Shown here one piece after another: positions 54,760-63,365 of a stretch of DNA of 64,000 nucleotides. The translations under genes were made by a program, and so were the position numbers. A model generated the notes under the pieces. The model did not search any database. It saw only the letters and a list, made by a program, of their open reading frames with translations, and had not been told where the DNA came from. The stretch is taken from positions 1-64,000 of the forward strand of contig NZ_JAELXW010000012.1 in NCBI RefSeq assembly GCF_016428645.1, in the 5' to 3' direction. Source of the DNA: Glycomyces salinus. GTDB taxonomy: Bacteria; Actinomycetota; Actinomycetes; Mycobacteriales; Micromonosporaceae. The stretch's first letter is position 1. Every line of letters starts with the position of its first letter.

Positions 54760-55985
54760 TGCGACGCTACCTGGGCTCGGCCCTGTTCCTGGTCACCGCC
54801 ATCATGGTGGCCGGCGCGATCGCGATCGCCTTCGACTTCCCGGCCCAGGACGTGATCGTCCTGATCGCCATCGCCTCGGCGGCCTCGGCCGTGGCCAGCG
54901 TCATCGGCGGCGTCGTGCTGCGGCTGCTGCGCAGCCGCCCCGCCCGCGTCCAGACCCTCACCGCCGCCCTGTCCTCGGTGCTGGTCGCCGCCACGGGCGT
55001 CGTCACCGCGGCCCTGGCCATGTTCATCTCCCTGCACGACCTGGTCGTGCTGTTCATCGTCCTGACCGTCGCCACCGGCGTCGCCCTCGGCGCGGCCTGG
55101 CAGCTCGGCGACGACATCGGAACCGGGGCCCGGCAGGTCGGCGACTGGGCCCGCACCATGGTCGGCAACGACGGCCGCATCAGCGCCGAGCGCGCCCCCG
55201 CCGCCGTCACCGGCCCCGGCGAGCTGGCCACCCTCGCCGCCGAACTCGCCGACGTCTCCCGCCGCCTGGAGGAGTCGCAGCGGCGCGAGCGGGCCCTGGA
55301 GGCCTCCCGGCGCGAACTGATCGCCTGGGTATCCCACGACCTGCGCGCCCCCCTGGCCACGATCCGGGCCATGGCCGAGGCCCTCGACGACGACGTGGTC
55401 GACGACGACTCGACCGTCAAGCGCTACCACTCCCAGATCCGCACCGACGCCGAACGGCTGACGGCCCTGGTCGACGACCTGTTCGAGCTCTCCCGTATCA
55501 ACTCGGGCTCCCTGCGCCTCGGCAGCGAGAAGATCGACCTGTGCGACGCGCTCGCCGACTCCCTGGCCGGGGCCGGGACCGCCGCCGAGTTCAAGGGCGT
55601 GCGCATGGTCGAACGGCTCGGCCCCACCCCGCCGGTCGAGGTCTCGGCCCGCGAGTTCTGCCGGGCCGTCGACAACCTCCTGGACAACGCCATCCGCCAC
55701 ACTCCGCCGGGCAGGACGGTCACCGTCGAGGCCGCGAGCGAGCCCGACGCAGCCGTGATCAGGGTCGGCGACCAGTGCGGCGGCATCCCCGAATCCGACC
55801 TGCCCCGCGTGTTCGACATCGCCTTCCGCGGCGACGACGCCCGCCAGAGGGACGACCGGGGCGGCGGCCTCGGCCTGGCCATCACCCGCGGCCTCATCGA
55901 GGCCCACGCCGGGACGGTCACCGTCGCCAACGGCGAGGGCGGATGCAGCTTCACCGTCCGACTGCCGAGCGGGGGCGGCCGGTGA
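54756..55985 (+). CDS. Membrane sensor histidine kinase
   Basis: 409 residues. Four membrane helices in the first ~120 residues with very short loops, so sensing is probably within or near the membrane. A HAMP-like segment is followed by the H-box LIAWVSHDLRAPLATI (His194), N-box DNLLDNAIRHTPPG, GGIPESD, and GGGLGLAITRGLIEAHAG. It phosphorylates the coupled response regulator. The start is ATG 54756 overlapping the regulator stop; the end overlaps the membrane-protein GTG (GTGA). Confidence 0.94.
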   Translation: MMRRYLGSALFLVTAIMVAGAIAIAFDFPAQDVIVLIAIASAASAVASVIGGVVLRLLRSRPARVQTLTAALSSVLVAATGVVTAALAMFISLHDLVVLFIVLTVATGVALGAAWQLGDDIGTGARQVGDWARTMVGNDGRISAERAPAAVTGPGELATLAAELADVSRRLEESQRRERALEASRRELIAWVSHDLRAPLATIRAMAEALDDDVVDDDSTVKRYHSQIRTDAERLTALVDDLFELSRINSGSLRLGSEKIDLCDALADSLAGAGTAAEFKGVRMVERLGPTPPVEVSAREFCRAVDNLLDNAIRHTPPGRTVTVEAASEPDAAVIRVGDQCGGIPESDLPRVFDIAFRGDDARQRDDRGGGLGLAITRGLIEAHAGTVTVANGEGGCSFTVRLPSGGGR

Positions 55986-57259
55986 CCGACCGGAGACGGG
56001 CCGCCCTGGCGGTCGCCGGATGGGCGGCGCTGCTCGCCGTCGCCTGGCTGCTGGGCCAGTGGAAGGAAGCGATCACCGACACGAGCCTCAAGCTCGGGGC
56101 CATGCCGCTGTTCGGCGAGTGGGAATGGCACTTCCACCCGACACTGCTGGTGCCGGTCGCCGTCGGCGCGCTGCTGGTCGCCGTGCTGCCGGCGATCGCG
56201 CGGCGCGCCCGGTGGCGCTGGGCGGTCCTGGGCACCGCGGCCGGGCAGGTCGCCCTCAGCCTGGCCCTGGCGGTCGCGCACTCGGCCCCATGGACCTGGA
56301 TCGACGTCCAGAACCACTACTCGGGGCAGATCGGGGAGGTCTCCGCCGCCGGGGGACCGGCCGCGTTCCTGGACACCTACACCGACATCCAGCGGACCGG
56401 CGAGTTCAAGATCCACCTCCAGTCGCACCCGCCGGGCCTGATCCTGTTCTTCTGGGCCGCGAACCGCATCGGCCTGTCCGGGCCGCTGTTCGACAACACC
56501 GTCACCATGCTCGCCGCCGCCGCGATGACCACCGCCGCGCTGCTCATCGGCCGCGAGGTCGCCGGGGAGGCTCTCGCCCGCCGCGCCGCGCCGTTCCTGG
56601 TCATCGTCCCGGCCGCGTTCTGGCACACCAACGCCGACATCATCTTCGGCGGCGTCACGCTCACCGCCGTCGCCTGCCTGATCCTGGCCACCGGCAGCAC
56701 CGGCGCCAGGGCCGCCTGGCTGACCGCCGCCGGGGGAGTGCTCGCCGGCGCGGCGATGATGCTGTCCTTCTCCAGCGTCCTGCTGGCGGTCCCGTTCCTG
56801 GTCGTGGCCGTGATGCGCCGCCGGTGGGCGGTCATCGCCGGAGGGGGCGCGGTCGCCGCCGCCGTGGTGCTGACACCGCTGCTGTGGGGCTACTGGTGGC
56901 TCGACGGCATGTCCGCCACGCGCGAGCGCTACTACGCGGGCGTGGCATCGGTGCGCGGATACTGGTACTTCCTGCTGGGCAACCTGGCGATCCTGGCGCT
57001 CGCGCTCGGCCCGGCGATCGCGGCCGCACTGGCGGGCCTGCGAGACCGGGCGATGTGGATCGTCGTCGGCTCGACCCTCGCCGCGGTCGCGATCGCGGAC
57101 GTCTCGGGGATGTCCTCGTCGGAGGTCGAGCGGATCTGGCAGCCGTTCATGCCCCTGATACTGCTGGCCGGGTGCGCCCTGGTTCGCGCCCGGGCCTGGC
57201 TCGCGCTGCAACTGGCCGTCGCCCTGATCCTGACCGTGACGCTGCGGGTGCCGTGGTGA
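55982..57259 (+). CDS. Polytopic membrane protein, glycosyltransferase-C-like
   Basis: 425 residues with ~10-11 helices. A first extracytoplasmic loop contains VQNHYSGQIGEVSAAGG and QSHPPGLILFFWAANRIGLS, similar in placement to catalytic loops of GT-C enzymes, but no clear DxE/DxD metal motif is seen. Late helices include MSSSEVERIWQPFMPLILLA, the ER-IW-PF pattern common in actinobacterial GT-C-like proteins. GTG 55982 is coupled to the kinase. With the epimerase that follows 13 bp later and the DUF2064-GT2 gene across the divergent promoter, an envelope glycosylation role is likely. Confidence 0.75.
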   Translation: MTDRRRAALAVAGWAALLAVAWLLGQWKEAITDTSLKLGAMPLFGEWEWHFHPTLLVPVAVGALLVAVLPAIARRARWRWAVLGTAAGQVALSLALAVAHSAPWTWIDVQNHYSGQIGEVSAAGGPAAFLDTYTDIQRTGEFKIHLQSHPPGLILFFWAANRIGLSGPLFDNTVTMLAAAAMTTAALLIGREVAGEALARRAAPFLVIVPAAFWHTNADIIFGGVTLTAVACLILATGSTGARAAWLTAAGGVLAGAAMMLSFSSVLLAVPFLVVAVMRRRWAVIAGGGAVAAAVVLTPLLWGYWWLDGMSATRERYYAGVASVRGYWYFLLGNLAILALALGPAIAAALAGLRDRAMWIVVGSTLAAVAIADVSGMSSSEVERIWQPFMPLILLAGCALVRARAWLALQLAVALILTVTLRVPW

Positions 57260-57272
57260 GAGAGGAGCACCG

Positions 57273-58304
57273 ATGCGAGTACTGGTGACCGGCGGGGCCG
57301 GATTCATCGGCAGCCATGTCGTCGAGCGGCTGGCCGCGCGCGGAGACGAGGTCGTCGTCCTCGACTCTCTTGCCGTGCAGGACGATCCGCCGGACTACCT
57401 GCCCTCCGGAGTGGACCTGCGGGTCGCCGACCTGGCCGACGAGCGCGCGCTCGCCGCGGCCGTCGAAGGGGTCGACGCGGTCTGCCACCAGGCCGCGCGA
57501 GTCGGGCTGGGCGTCGACTTCGACGACGTCGGCGGCTATGTCGCCGACAACGACCTGGGCACCGCGAACCTGCTGCGGGCGCTGTGGCGGCGCTCCTTCT
57601 CCGGGCGCGTCGTCGTCGCCTCCTCGATGGTCGTCTACGGCGAGGGGCGCTACCGGTGCCCGGTCCACGGCGACGTGCGGGCCCGCCCCCGAACCGAGCC
57701 CGACCTGGCCGCGGGCCGTTTCGAGCCGCTGTGCCCGAAGTGCGGCGCCGACCTCGAATGGGCCACCGTCGCCGAGGGCGCCCCGATGGACCCGCGCAAC
57801 GTGTACGCCGCCACCAAGGTCCACACCGAACACCTGGCGTTCCTGTACGCGCGCGAGGCCGGATCGGCCGTGTGCGCCCTGCGCTACCACAACGTCTACG
57901 GCCCCCGGATGCCCCGCGACACCCCCTACGCCGGGGTGGCCAGCATCTTCCGCAGCGCCTGCGAATCCGGCCGGGCCCCGCGCGTGTTCGAGGACGGGCG
58001 GCAGCTGCGCGACTTCGTGCACGTCCGCGACGTCGCGCGCGCCAACGTGCTCGCTCTCGACTCGGCCTGGCAGGGCGCGGCCAACATCGCCAGCGGCGGC
58101 CCGCACAGCGTCGGGGACATGGCCGCGGCCCTGTCCGCCGCCTACGAGGGCGCGCCGGAGCCGGTCGTGACCGGCGAGTACCGGCTCGGGGACGTGCGCC
58201 ATATCGTGGCCTCCCCCGAGCTGGCCGAGAAGGAGCTGGGTTTCCGGGCCGAGATCGGCTTCGCCGAGGGCATGGCCGCGTTCGCGCGCGACCCGCTCAG
58301 GTAG
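57273..58304 (+). CDS. NAD-dependent nucleotide-sugar epimerase/dehydratase with zinc-ribbon-like insert
   Basis: 343 residues, extended SDR. TGGAGFIGSHVVERL cofactor loop, VASSMVVYG, and YAATK (Tyr178/Lys182), as in UDP-glucose 4-epimerase relatives. Between ~125 and 165 an insert carries CPVHG (Cys129, His132) and CPKCG (Cys154, Cys157), a probable structural zinc knuckle placed just before the active-site Tyr. GAGAGGAGCACCG precedes ATG 57273. Last gene of the two-component operon; a strong hairpin follows. Confidence 0.9.
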   Translation: MRVLVTGGAGFIGSHVVERLAARGDEVVVLDSLAVQDDPPDYLPSGVDLRVADLADERALAAAVEGVDAVCHQAARVGLGVDFDDVGGYVADNDLGTANLLRALWRRSFSGRVVVASSMVVYGEGRYRCPVHGDVRARPRTEPDLAAGRFEPLCPKCGADLEWATVAEGAPMDPRNVYAATKVHTEHLAFLYAREAGSAVCALRYHNVYGPRMPRDTPYAGVASIFRSACESGRAPRVFEDGRQLRDFVHVRDVARANVLALDSAWQGAANIASGGPHSVGDMAAALSAAYEGAPEPVVTGEYRLGDVRHIVASPELAEKELGFRAEIGFAEGMAAFARDPLR

Positions 58305-58324
58305 CCCGACACCGGTGCCGAAGC

Positions 58325-58360
58325 GGACGGGCCGCCCCGGGAATCCGGAGCGGCCCGTCC
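58325..58360. terminator. Bidirectional hairpin between convergent genes
   Basis: Perfect outer arms GGACGGGCCG / CGGCCCGTCC (58325-58334 and 58351-58360) with an inner CCGG/CCGG stem. It is 20 bp after the epimerase stop and 18 bp from the htaA-type gene end, so it probably serves both. Confidence 0.8.
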
Positions 58361-58378
58361 ATCGGGGGAGGAGTGGAG

Positions 58379-59752
58379 TCAGGCGGCGAGGGCGCGGCGG
58401 CGGGCCAGCACCATCACGGCGGCTCCCCCGGCGACCAGGGCCCCGGCGGCGGCCAGTACCCAGGTGAGCTCGGCGCCGGTGGTCGGCAGCTTCGGGACGC
58501 CGACTCCGCCGTTGCCGTCGTCGGTGCCCGCCGGGTCGAGGTCGTCGAGATCGACGTCCTCGTCGAAGGCCAGCGCGAAGGAGACCGGGTCGAGTTCCTC
58601 GCCGGCCTCGTAGAAGCGAGTCTCCTGGCCGTTCACTTCGGCCGCGAAGAAGTCGGCGCCGTCCTCGGTCAGCGTCGCGGCGGCGCCGGAGACGGACAAG
58701 CCGCCGTCGACCGCGTCGAGTTCGACCTCGGCCAGCTCGGCCAGTTCGGTGCCTCCGACGTAGAGCGAGAGGTCGTCGCCGGTGCCGCGGAGGGCCACGT
58801 CGGAGACTGACAGGTCGAGTTCGCCGTCGTGCCCGGTGAAGTGGACCGTGCCGTCGAAGGCCGCGTCCAGCTCGCCGGTGTCGGAGTCGAAGGTGCCCTC
58901 GGCCCCGGTGAACCGGAAGGTCCCGTTGCCGTTCTCGCTCGCGCCGTCGGCGGTGTCGATCTCGCCGTCGGCGATGGGGCCGGTCACATAGGAGCGGAAG
59001 GACTCTTTGATGCCCCAGTCGGCGTGGCCGTCGACGATCTCGAGCACGCCCCCGACCTGCTCGTCCTCGGCCGGAGTGGACTCTTCGGGGTCCTCGCTGC
59101 CGGGGTCCTCGCCGTCCGGCGTCTCGGTCTCGTCGCCGGTTCCGGGCTCGCCCGCCGCGACGGCGATCGAGACCGGGTCGAGCTCCTGGCCCTCGGAGTA
59201 GAACCCGGCGAACGCCTCTGCGCCCTCGGCGGTCAGGGCCGCCGGGACGTCGGCGACCGAGGTGTACTCGCCCTGCTCCCATTCGAGGCCCGAGAAGTCC
59301 AGGTCCGCGAACGGCACGTCCTCGTCGGTGCCCTCGGCGTCGGTCACGTCCAGGTACAGGACACCGGTCTCGGCGGCGTGGTCGGTCTCGACCCGCAGGT
59401 CGGAGAAGGCCAGGTCGAGTTCACCGTCGTGGCCCCAGAAGCGCACCTGGCCCTCGGACTGGGCGACCACGTCGTGGGTGGCGACATCGTAGGTCCCGTC
59501 GGTGACCGGGAAGCGGTACGTGCCGTCGTCGCCTGCGGTCGCGCCGTCGCCGGTGGTGATCTCTCCCTGGGCGATCGGGCTGGTCACGTAGTTGCGGAAG
59601 GACTCTTTGACGCCCCAGTCGATCGAGCCGTCGACGATGGGGAACTCGCTCGGCTGGGCCTGAGCGGGGGCGGCGGCGAGGCCGACCGCCGCTGTGGCGG
59701 TGAAGGCCGCCGCGGCCAGGGCCGCGAGGCTTCTGCGGGTGGGGGATTGCAT
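58379..59752 (-). CDS. Cell-wall HtaA heme-binding protein with two HtaA domains
   Basis: 457 residues. Sec signal (cut after PAQA), then two HtaA (CR) domains. Each opens with DWGVKESFRNYV or DWGIKESFRSYV and contains a GHDGELDL motif and a closing Tyr/Glu-rich GQELDPVS. Between and after them are acidic linkers. The C terminus has LPTTGAELT, a hydrophobic stretch and RRR, the LPxTG-type sortase signal (LPTTG). HtaA proteins bind heme at the surface and pass it to HmuT. ATG 59752 follows the next upstream HtaA gene by 5 bp; AAAGGAG lies 11 bases before it. Confidence 0.9.
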   Translation of the reverse strand: MQSPTRRSLAALAAAAFTATAAVGLAAAPAQAQPSEFPIVDGSIDWGVKESFRNYVTSPIAQGEITTGDGATAGDDGTYRFPVTDGTYDVATHDVVAQSEGQVRFWGHDGELDLAFSDLRVETDHAAETGVLYLDVTDAEGTDEDVPFADLDFSGLEWEQGEYTSVADVPAALTAEGAEAFAGFYSEGQELDPVSIAVAAGEPGTGDETETPDGEDPGSEDPEESTPAEDEQVGGVLEIVDGHADWGIKESFRSYVTGPIADGEIDTADGASENGNGTFRFTGAEGTFDSDTGELDAAFDGTVHFTGHDGELDLSVSDVALRGTGDDLSLYVGGTELAELAEVELDAVDGGLSVSGAAATLTEDGADFFAAEVNGQETRFYEAGEELDPVSFALAFDEDVDLDDLDPAGTDDGNGGVGVPKLPTTGAELTWVLAAAGALVAGGAAVMVLARRRALAA

Positions 59753-59757
59753 CGGTG

Positions 59758-61155
59758 TTATTGCTCCTTTGTGGTTTCGCCCTCGGTGGAGGGTTCCTCT
59801 GGGGTGTTCGGTTCGGGTCCGCCGGCGGTCGCCGGCTCGTCTCGGGACTCGGCGGGTTCGCTCCGGGCCGCCTTGCCGCGCCGGCGGATCGCGATCACCG
59901 TCGCGGTGGCGGCCAGCAGGGCGAGCGCCGCGGCGGGGGCGATCCACGCCAGCGCGCCGGGGCCGGACTCGGTCGACGCCTCGTCGGCGTCGATGGCCGA
60001 CGGGGAGGGGGATTCGGGGCTCGGCTCGGGCTCGTCGCCGAGGTCGGGCAGGGCCGGGAGCTCGGCGTCGGGTCCGAGCGGGACGGCGACGGTGAGCGGG
60101 TCCATCTCGTCCCCGGCCTGGTAGTAGCCGCCGAAGACCTCGACGGCGGCCTCGGTGAGGACGGTCGGGACCGCTTCGGCGATGAGGAGTCCGTCGCGCT
60201 CGCCGAGTTCGGCCTCGAATTCGACCAGGTCGACCCGTTCGCCGCCGACCTCGGCCGACAGGACGCCCCGGCCGCCCTCGGCGGTCACGGTCGGGTCTGC
60301 GATGGCCAGGTCCACATCGGTCCCGGTGAACGCCACCGTGCCGGTGAAGGCCAGCGAGTAGTCGCCTCCCGCGGCCTCTCCGGAGCCCTCGGTGAAGCGG
60401 AAGACCGCGCCGCCGTCGCGTGCGCCGCCGGTCGCCTCCCAGTTCCCGGCCGCGATGTCGCCGCTGACGTACTCGCGCCAGGAGGCCCGGACGCCCCAGT
60501 CGAGGATCGCCCCGGAGACCCCGGCGTCCTCGGTCGGATCCTCGGTCGGCGTCTCGGCCGCCTCACTGGACGGTTCGGGCGCGGTCACGTCGGCGGTGAA
60601 GCCGACCGGATCGAGGGCCTGGCCCTCCTCGTAGTACCCGGCGAACGCCTGGGCCCCGCCCGCGGTCAGCGTCGCCGAGGCGCCCTGGACCGACACCGTC
60701 CCGCTCAGAGCGCCGATGTCGGGACCGGAGAGGGCGGCCATGTCGGTCCTGGTCCCGTTCACATAGACGTACAGCGTCCCCGACGAACCGGAGTACTCAA
60801 TGGAGGGATTCGCGAAGGTCACGTCCAGTTCCCCGTCGTGGCCCCAGAAGTGGACCCAACCCGTGTAGGACAGCGAGGCCGTCCCCGCATCGGGGTCGTA
60901 CTCGCCGGTCGCCGAGTGGAAGCGGTAGGCGCCGCCGACGGTGGAGGCCCCGTCCCCGGTGTTGACCTCGCCCTCGGCGATCGGTCCGGTGATGTAGGAG
61001 CGGAACGACTCCTTGACCCCCCAGTCGAGGCGGCCTCCGGCGGCCTCGTCGGCGGCCGCCGGGGAGGCCCACGTCAGGACCGAGGCCGCCAGCGCGAGCG
61101 CCGAAGCGCCCAGGGCGGCGAGGGCGGAACGGCCGCGTCCGGTGGCATGGGGCAT
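59758..61155 (-). CDS. Membrane-anchored HtaA heme-binding protein with two HtaA domains
   Basis: 465 residues. Signal peptide (cut after PAAA), a first HtaA domain (LDWGVKESFRSYITGPIAEG, VHFWGHDGELDVTF), an acidic linker, and a second, more divergent HtaA domain (DWGVRASWREYVSGDIAAGN). Near residue 400-430 a single helix (WIAPAAALALLAATATVIAI) and a charged cytoplasmic tail follow, so it is membrane-anchored instead of sortase-linked. First gene of the leftward iron-regulated unit; a DtxR-type box lies 30-48 bp upstream. It probably takes heme from the wall-linked HtaA. Confidence 0.9.
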   Translation of the reverse strand: MPHATGRGRSALAALGASALALAASVLTWASPAAADEAAGGRLDWGVKESFRSYITGPIAEGEVNTGDGASTVGGAYRFHSATGEYDPDAGTASLSYTGWVHFWGHDGELDVTFANPSIEYSGSSGTLYVYVNGTRTDMAALSGPDIGALSGTVSVQGASATLTAGGAQAFAGYYEEGQALDPVGFTADVTAPEPSSEAAETPTEDPTEDAGVSGAILDWGVRASWREYVSGDIAAGNWEATGGARDGGAVFRFTEGSGEAAGGDYSLAFTGTVAFTGTDVDLAIADPTVTAEGGRGVLSAEVGGERVDLVEFEAELGERDGLLIAEAVPTVLTEAAVEVFGGYYQAGDEMDPLTVAVPLGPDAELPALPDLGDEPEPSPESPSPSAIDADEASTESGPGALAWIAPAAALALLAATATVIAIRRRGKAARSEPAESRDEPATAGGPEPNTPEEPSTEGETTKEQ

Positions 61156-61184
61156 GTGGGGGAACCTCCATCATTCGATTGAAT

Positions 61185-61203
61185 GAAGGCAAGGCTAACC
61201 TAA
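61185..61203. promoter_or_regulatory. DtxR/IdeR-like iron box 1
   Basis: GAAGGCAAGGCTAACCTAA matches the consensus TTAGGTTAGGCTAACCTAA at 15 of 19 positions, with a perfect right half (AGGCTAACCTAA). It is 30 bp upstream of the leftward HtaA start. A separate small palindrome TCATTC-GATT-GAATGA (61171-61186) touches it. Confidence 0.75.
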
Positions 61204-61239
61204 GTTACGGGCCCAAAGCAAAGGGGGTGCTAACAATTA

Positions 61240-61258
61240 TTAGGTTAGGCAAATCAAC
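61240..61258. promoter_or_regulatory. DtxR/IdeR-like iron box 2
   Basis: TTAGGTTAGGCAAATCAAC matches the same consensus at 15 of 19, with a perfect left half. It is 42 bp upstream of hmuT. Two boxes whose perfect halves lie on opposite sides suggest one repressor site for each divergent promoter. Confidence 0.75.
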
Positions 61259-61299
61259 ACCGTATCCCGCCCGCCATCGACAGAACTGGAGACCGCCCC

Positions 61300-62295
61300 G
61301 TGACCCCACGCCGCCTGACCAGGGCCTCAGTCGCGATCGGAGTGGCCGCCGCGCTGGCCCTCACCGCCTGCACCGCAACTGACGCCGCCGAGGAATCGAG
61401 CGAGGCCGAGGCGGTCGACCGCGTCGAACCGATCGCCGAGGACCCCGACCAGGCGCTCCCGGCGGTCGTCACCGACGCGAACGGGACCGAGATCACCGTC
61501 GAATCGACCGACTCGATCGTCCCCCTGTCCGGGTCGCTGTCCGAGATCGTCTTCTCACTCGGCCTGGGCCAGAACGTCGTCGCCCGCGACATCACCGCCA
61601 CCTTCGAGCAGGCCGCCGACCTGCCCGTGGTCAGCCACGGCCACGACATCTCCGCCGAAGGCGTCCTGTCCCTCCAGCCGGACCTCGTCCTCGCCGAGAC
61701 CAGCTCCGGCCCCCAGACCGCGCTCGACCAGATCGCCGCCGCCGGAGTCCCGATCCTGGTCTTCGAGCCCGCCGACGGCATCCCCTCCGTGTCGACCCGG
61801 ATCGCCGCCGTCGCCGCCGCGCTCGGCGTCGACGAGCTCGGCCAGGAGCTCGTCGAGCGCACCGAAGCCGACATCGAGGCCGCCCTCGACGGCGTCGACG
61901 CCGACCAAGCGCCCCGCGTCGCCTTCCTCTACCTGCGCGGCTCGGCGTCGGTCTACATGATCGGCGGCCGCGACTCCGGCGCGACCTCCCTGATCGAAGC
62001 CGCCGGCGGCCTCGACGCCGGGGCCGAGGCCCTCGACGGCGACTTCATCGAGCTCACCCCCGAGGCCCTGGCCGCCGCCTCCCCGGACGTGATCCTGGTG
62101 ATGGACAAGGGACTCGAATCGGTCGGCGGCCTCGAAGGGCTGCTGGAACTGCCCGGCGTCGCCCAGACCCCGGCCGGGCAGGACGAGCGCATCGCCCACC
62201 TGCCCGACGGCATCATGCTCAACTACGGTCCGCGCACCGGCGACGTCGTCGCCGACCTGGCCTCCCAGCTCCACCCGAGCGGCGACGACGAGTGA
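61300..62295 (+). CDS. hmuT: Heme-binding lipoprotein HmuT
   Basis: 331 residues. Lipobox AALALTACTA (lipid Cys24). Type III periplasmic-binding fold: VESTDSIVPLSGSLSEIVFS, LGLGQNVVARD, LQPDLVLAE, GGRDSGATSLIEAAGGL, LPDGIMLNYGPRTGDVV. HmuT takes heme from HtaA and hands it to HmuUV. GTG 61300 with CTGGAG upstream; GTGA overlap with hmuU. Iron-repressed through box 2, by inference. Confidence 0.92.
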   Translation: MTPRRLTRASVAIGVAAALALTACTATDAAEESSEAEAVDRVEPIAEDPDQALPAVVTDANGTEITVESTDSIVPLSGSLSEIVFSLGLGQNVVARDITATFEQAADLPVVSHGHDISAEGVLSLQPDLVLAETSSGPQTALDQIAAAGVPILVFEPADGIPSVSTRIAAVAAALGVDELGQELVERTEADIEAALDGVDADQAPRVAFLYLRGSASVYMIGGRDSGATSLIEAAGGLDAGAEALDGDFIELTPEALAAASPDVILVMDKGLESVGGLEGLLELPGVAQTPAGQDERIAHLPDGIMLNYGPRTGDVVADLASQLHPSGDDE

Positions 62296-63365
62296 CCGCC
62301 ACCGTCGAAGCCGCCCCCGAGGCCGGTCCGCTCAAGCGCCTGGCCGTCCCGTCCGCGATCGCCGCCCTGCTGGTCGCCGTCCTCGGGATCGGCGTCCTCA
62401 CCTCCGGCGCGACCGGGGCGTTCCCGATCTCGGCCGGGGACATCCTGTCCTCGATCGGCCACCGGCTCGGCCTCGGCGGTGCCCCCGTCGAGGGCACCGG
62501 CGAGAGCGTCCTGTGGAACATCCGCTTCCCGCGCATCGTCCTCGGCGTGCTCGTCGGCGCGTGCCTGGCCTGCGCGGGCACGCTCATGCAGGGCATGTTC
62601 GGCAACCCGCTGGCCGACCCCGGCATCATCGGCGTCAGCTCCGGGGCGGCCGTCGGCGCGGTCGCCTCGATCGCGTTCGGCCTCGTCTTCGCCGGGAACT
62701 GGACGATCTCGGCCTGCGCGTTCATCGCCGGGCTGATCACCGTCACCATCGTCTACCTGCTCTCCCGCTCGAACGGCCGCACCGAGGTGGTCACCCTGGT
62801 GCTCACCGGCATCGCGGTCAACGGCCTGGCCGGAGCCCTGATCGGCCTGTTCATCTTCTTCGCCGACAACGACGAGATCACCGCGATCACCTTCTGGCAG
62901 ATGGGAAGCCTCTCCCAGGCCACCTGGCCCAAGATCCTCGCGGTCCTGCCGCCGGCCGCCCTCGGCCTGCTCCTGGCGCCCCGCTACGCCCGCCGCCTCG
63001 ACCTGCTCGCGCTCGGCGAGCGCCCCGCCCGGCACCTCGGCGTGGACGTCGAGCGCATGCGGATCGACCTGATCGTCATCGTCGCGCTCCTGACGGCCGC
63101 GGCCGTCGCCGTCTCCGGCGTCATCGGCTTCATCGGACTGGTCGTCCCGCACCTGCTGCGCATGGCGGCCGGACCCGGGCACCGCGCCCTCATTCCCCTG
63201 TCGGCCATGGCAGGAGCCGCCGTCCTGGTCTGGGCCGACCTGGCCGCCCGCACCGTCGCCGCCCCGGCCGAGATCCCGCTGGGCGTCCTGACCGCCCTGG
63301 TCGGCAGCCCCTTCTTCTTCTGGCTGCTGCGCCGCACCCGACGCCGCCAAGGAGGATGGGCCTGA
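62292..63365 (+). CDS. hmuU: Heme ABC transporter permease HmuU
   Basis: 357 residues, FecCD family with ~9-10 helices. WNIRFPRIVLGVLVGACLAC, GTLMQGMFGNPLADPGIIGV and SGVIGFIGLVVPHLLRM are the family signatures. GTG 62292 is coupled to hmuT, and its stop overlaps the hmuV ATG (TGATG). It forms the membrane channel for heme import. Confidence 0.94.
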   Translation: MTATVEAAPEAGPLKRLAVPSAIAALLVAVLGIGVLTSGATGAFPISAGDILSSIGHRLGLGGAPVEGTGESVLWNIRFPRIVLGVLVGACLACAGTLMQGMFGNPLADPGIIGVSSGAAVGAVASIAFGLVFAGNWTISACAFIAGLITVTIVYLLSRSNGRTEVVTLVLTGIAVNGLAGALIGLFIFFADNDEITAITFWQMGSLSQATWPKILAVLPPAALGLLLAPRYARRLDLLALGERPARHLGVDVERMRIDLIVIVALLTAAAVAVSGVIGFIGLVVPHLLRMAAGPGHRALIPLSAMAGAAVLVWADLAARTVAAPAEIPLGVLTALVGSPFFFWLLRRTRRRQGGWA

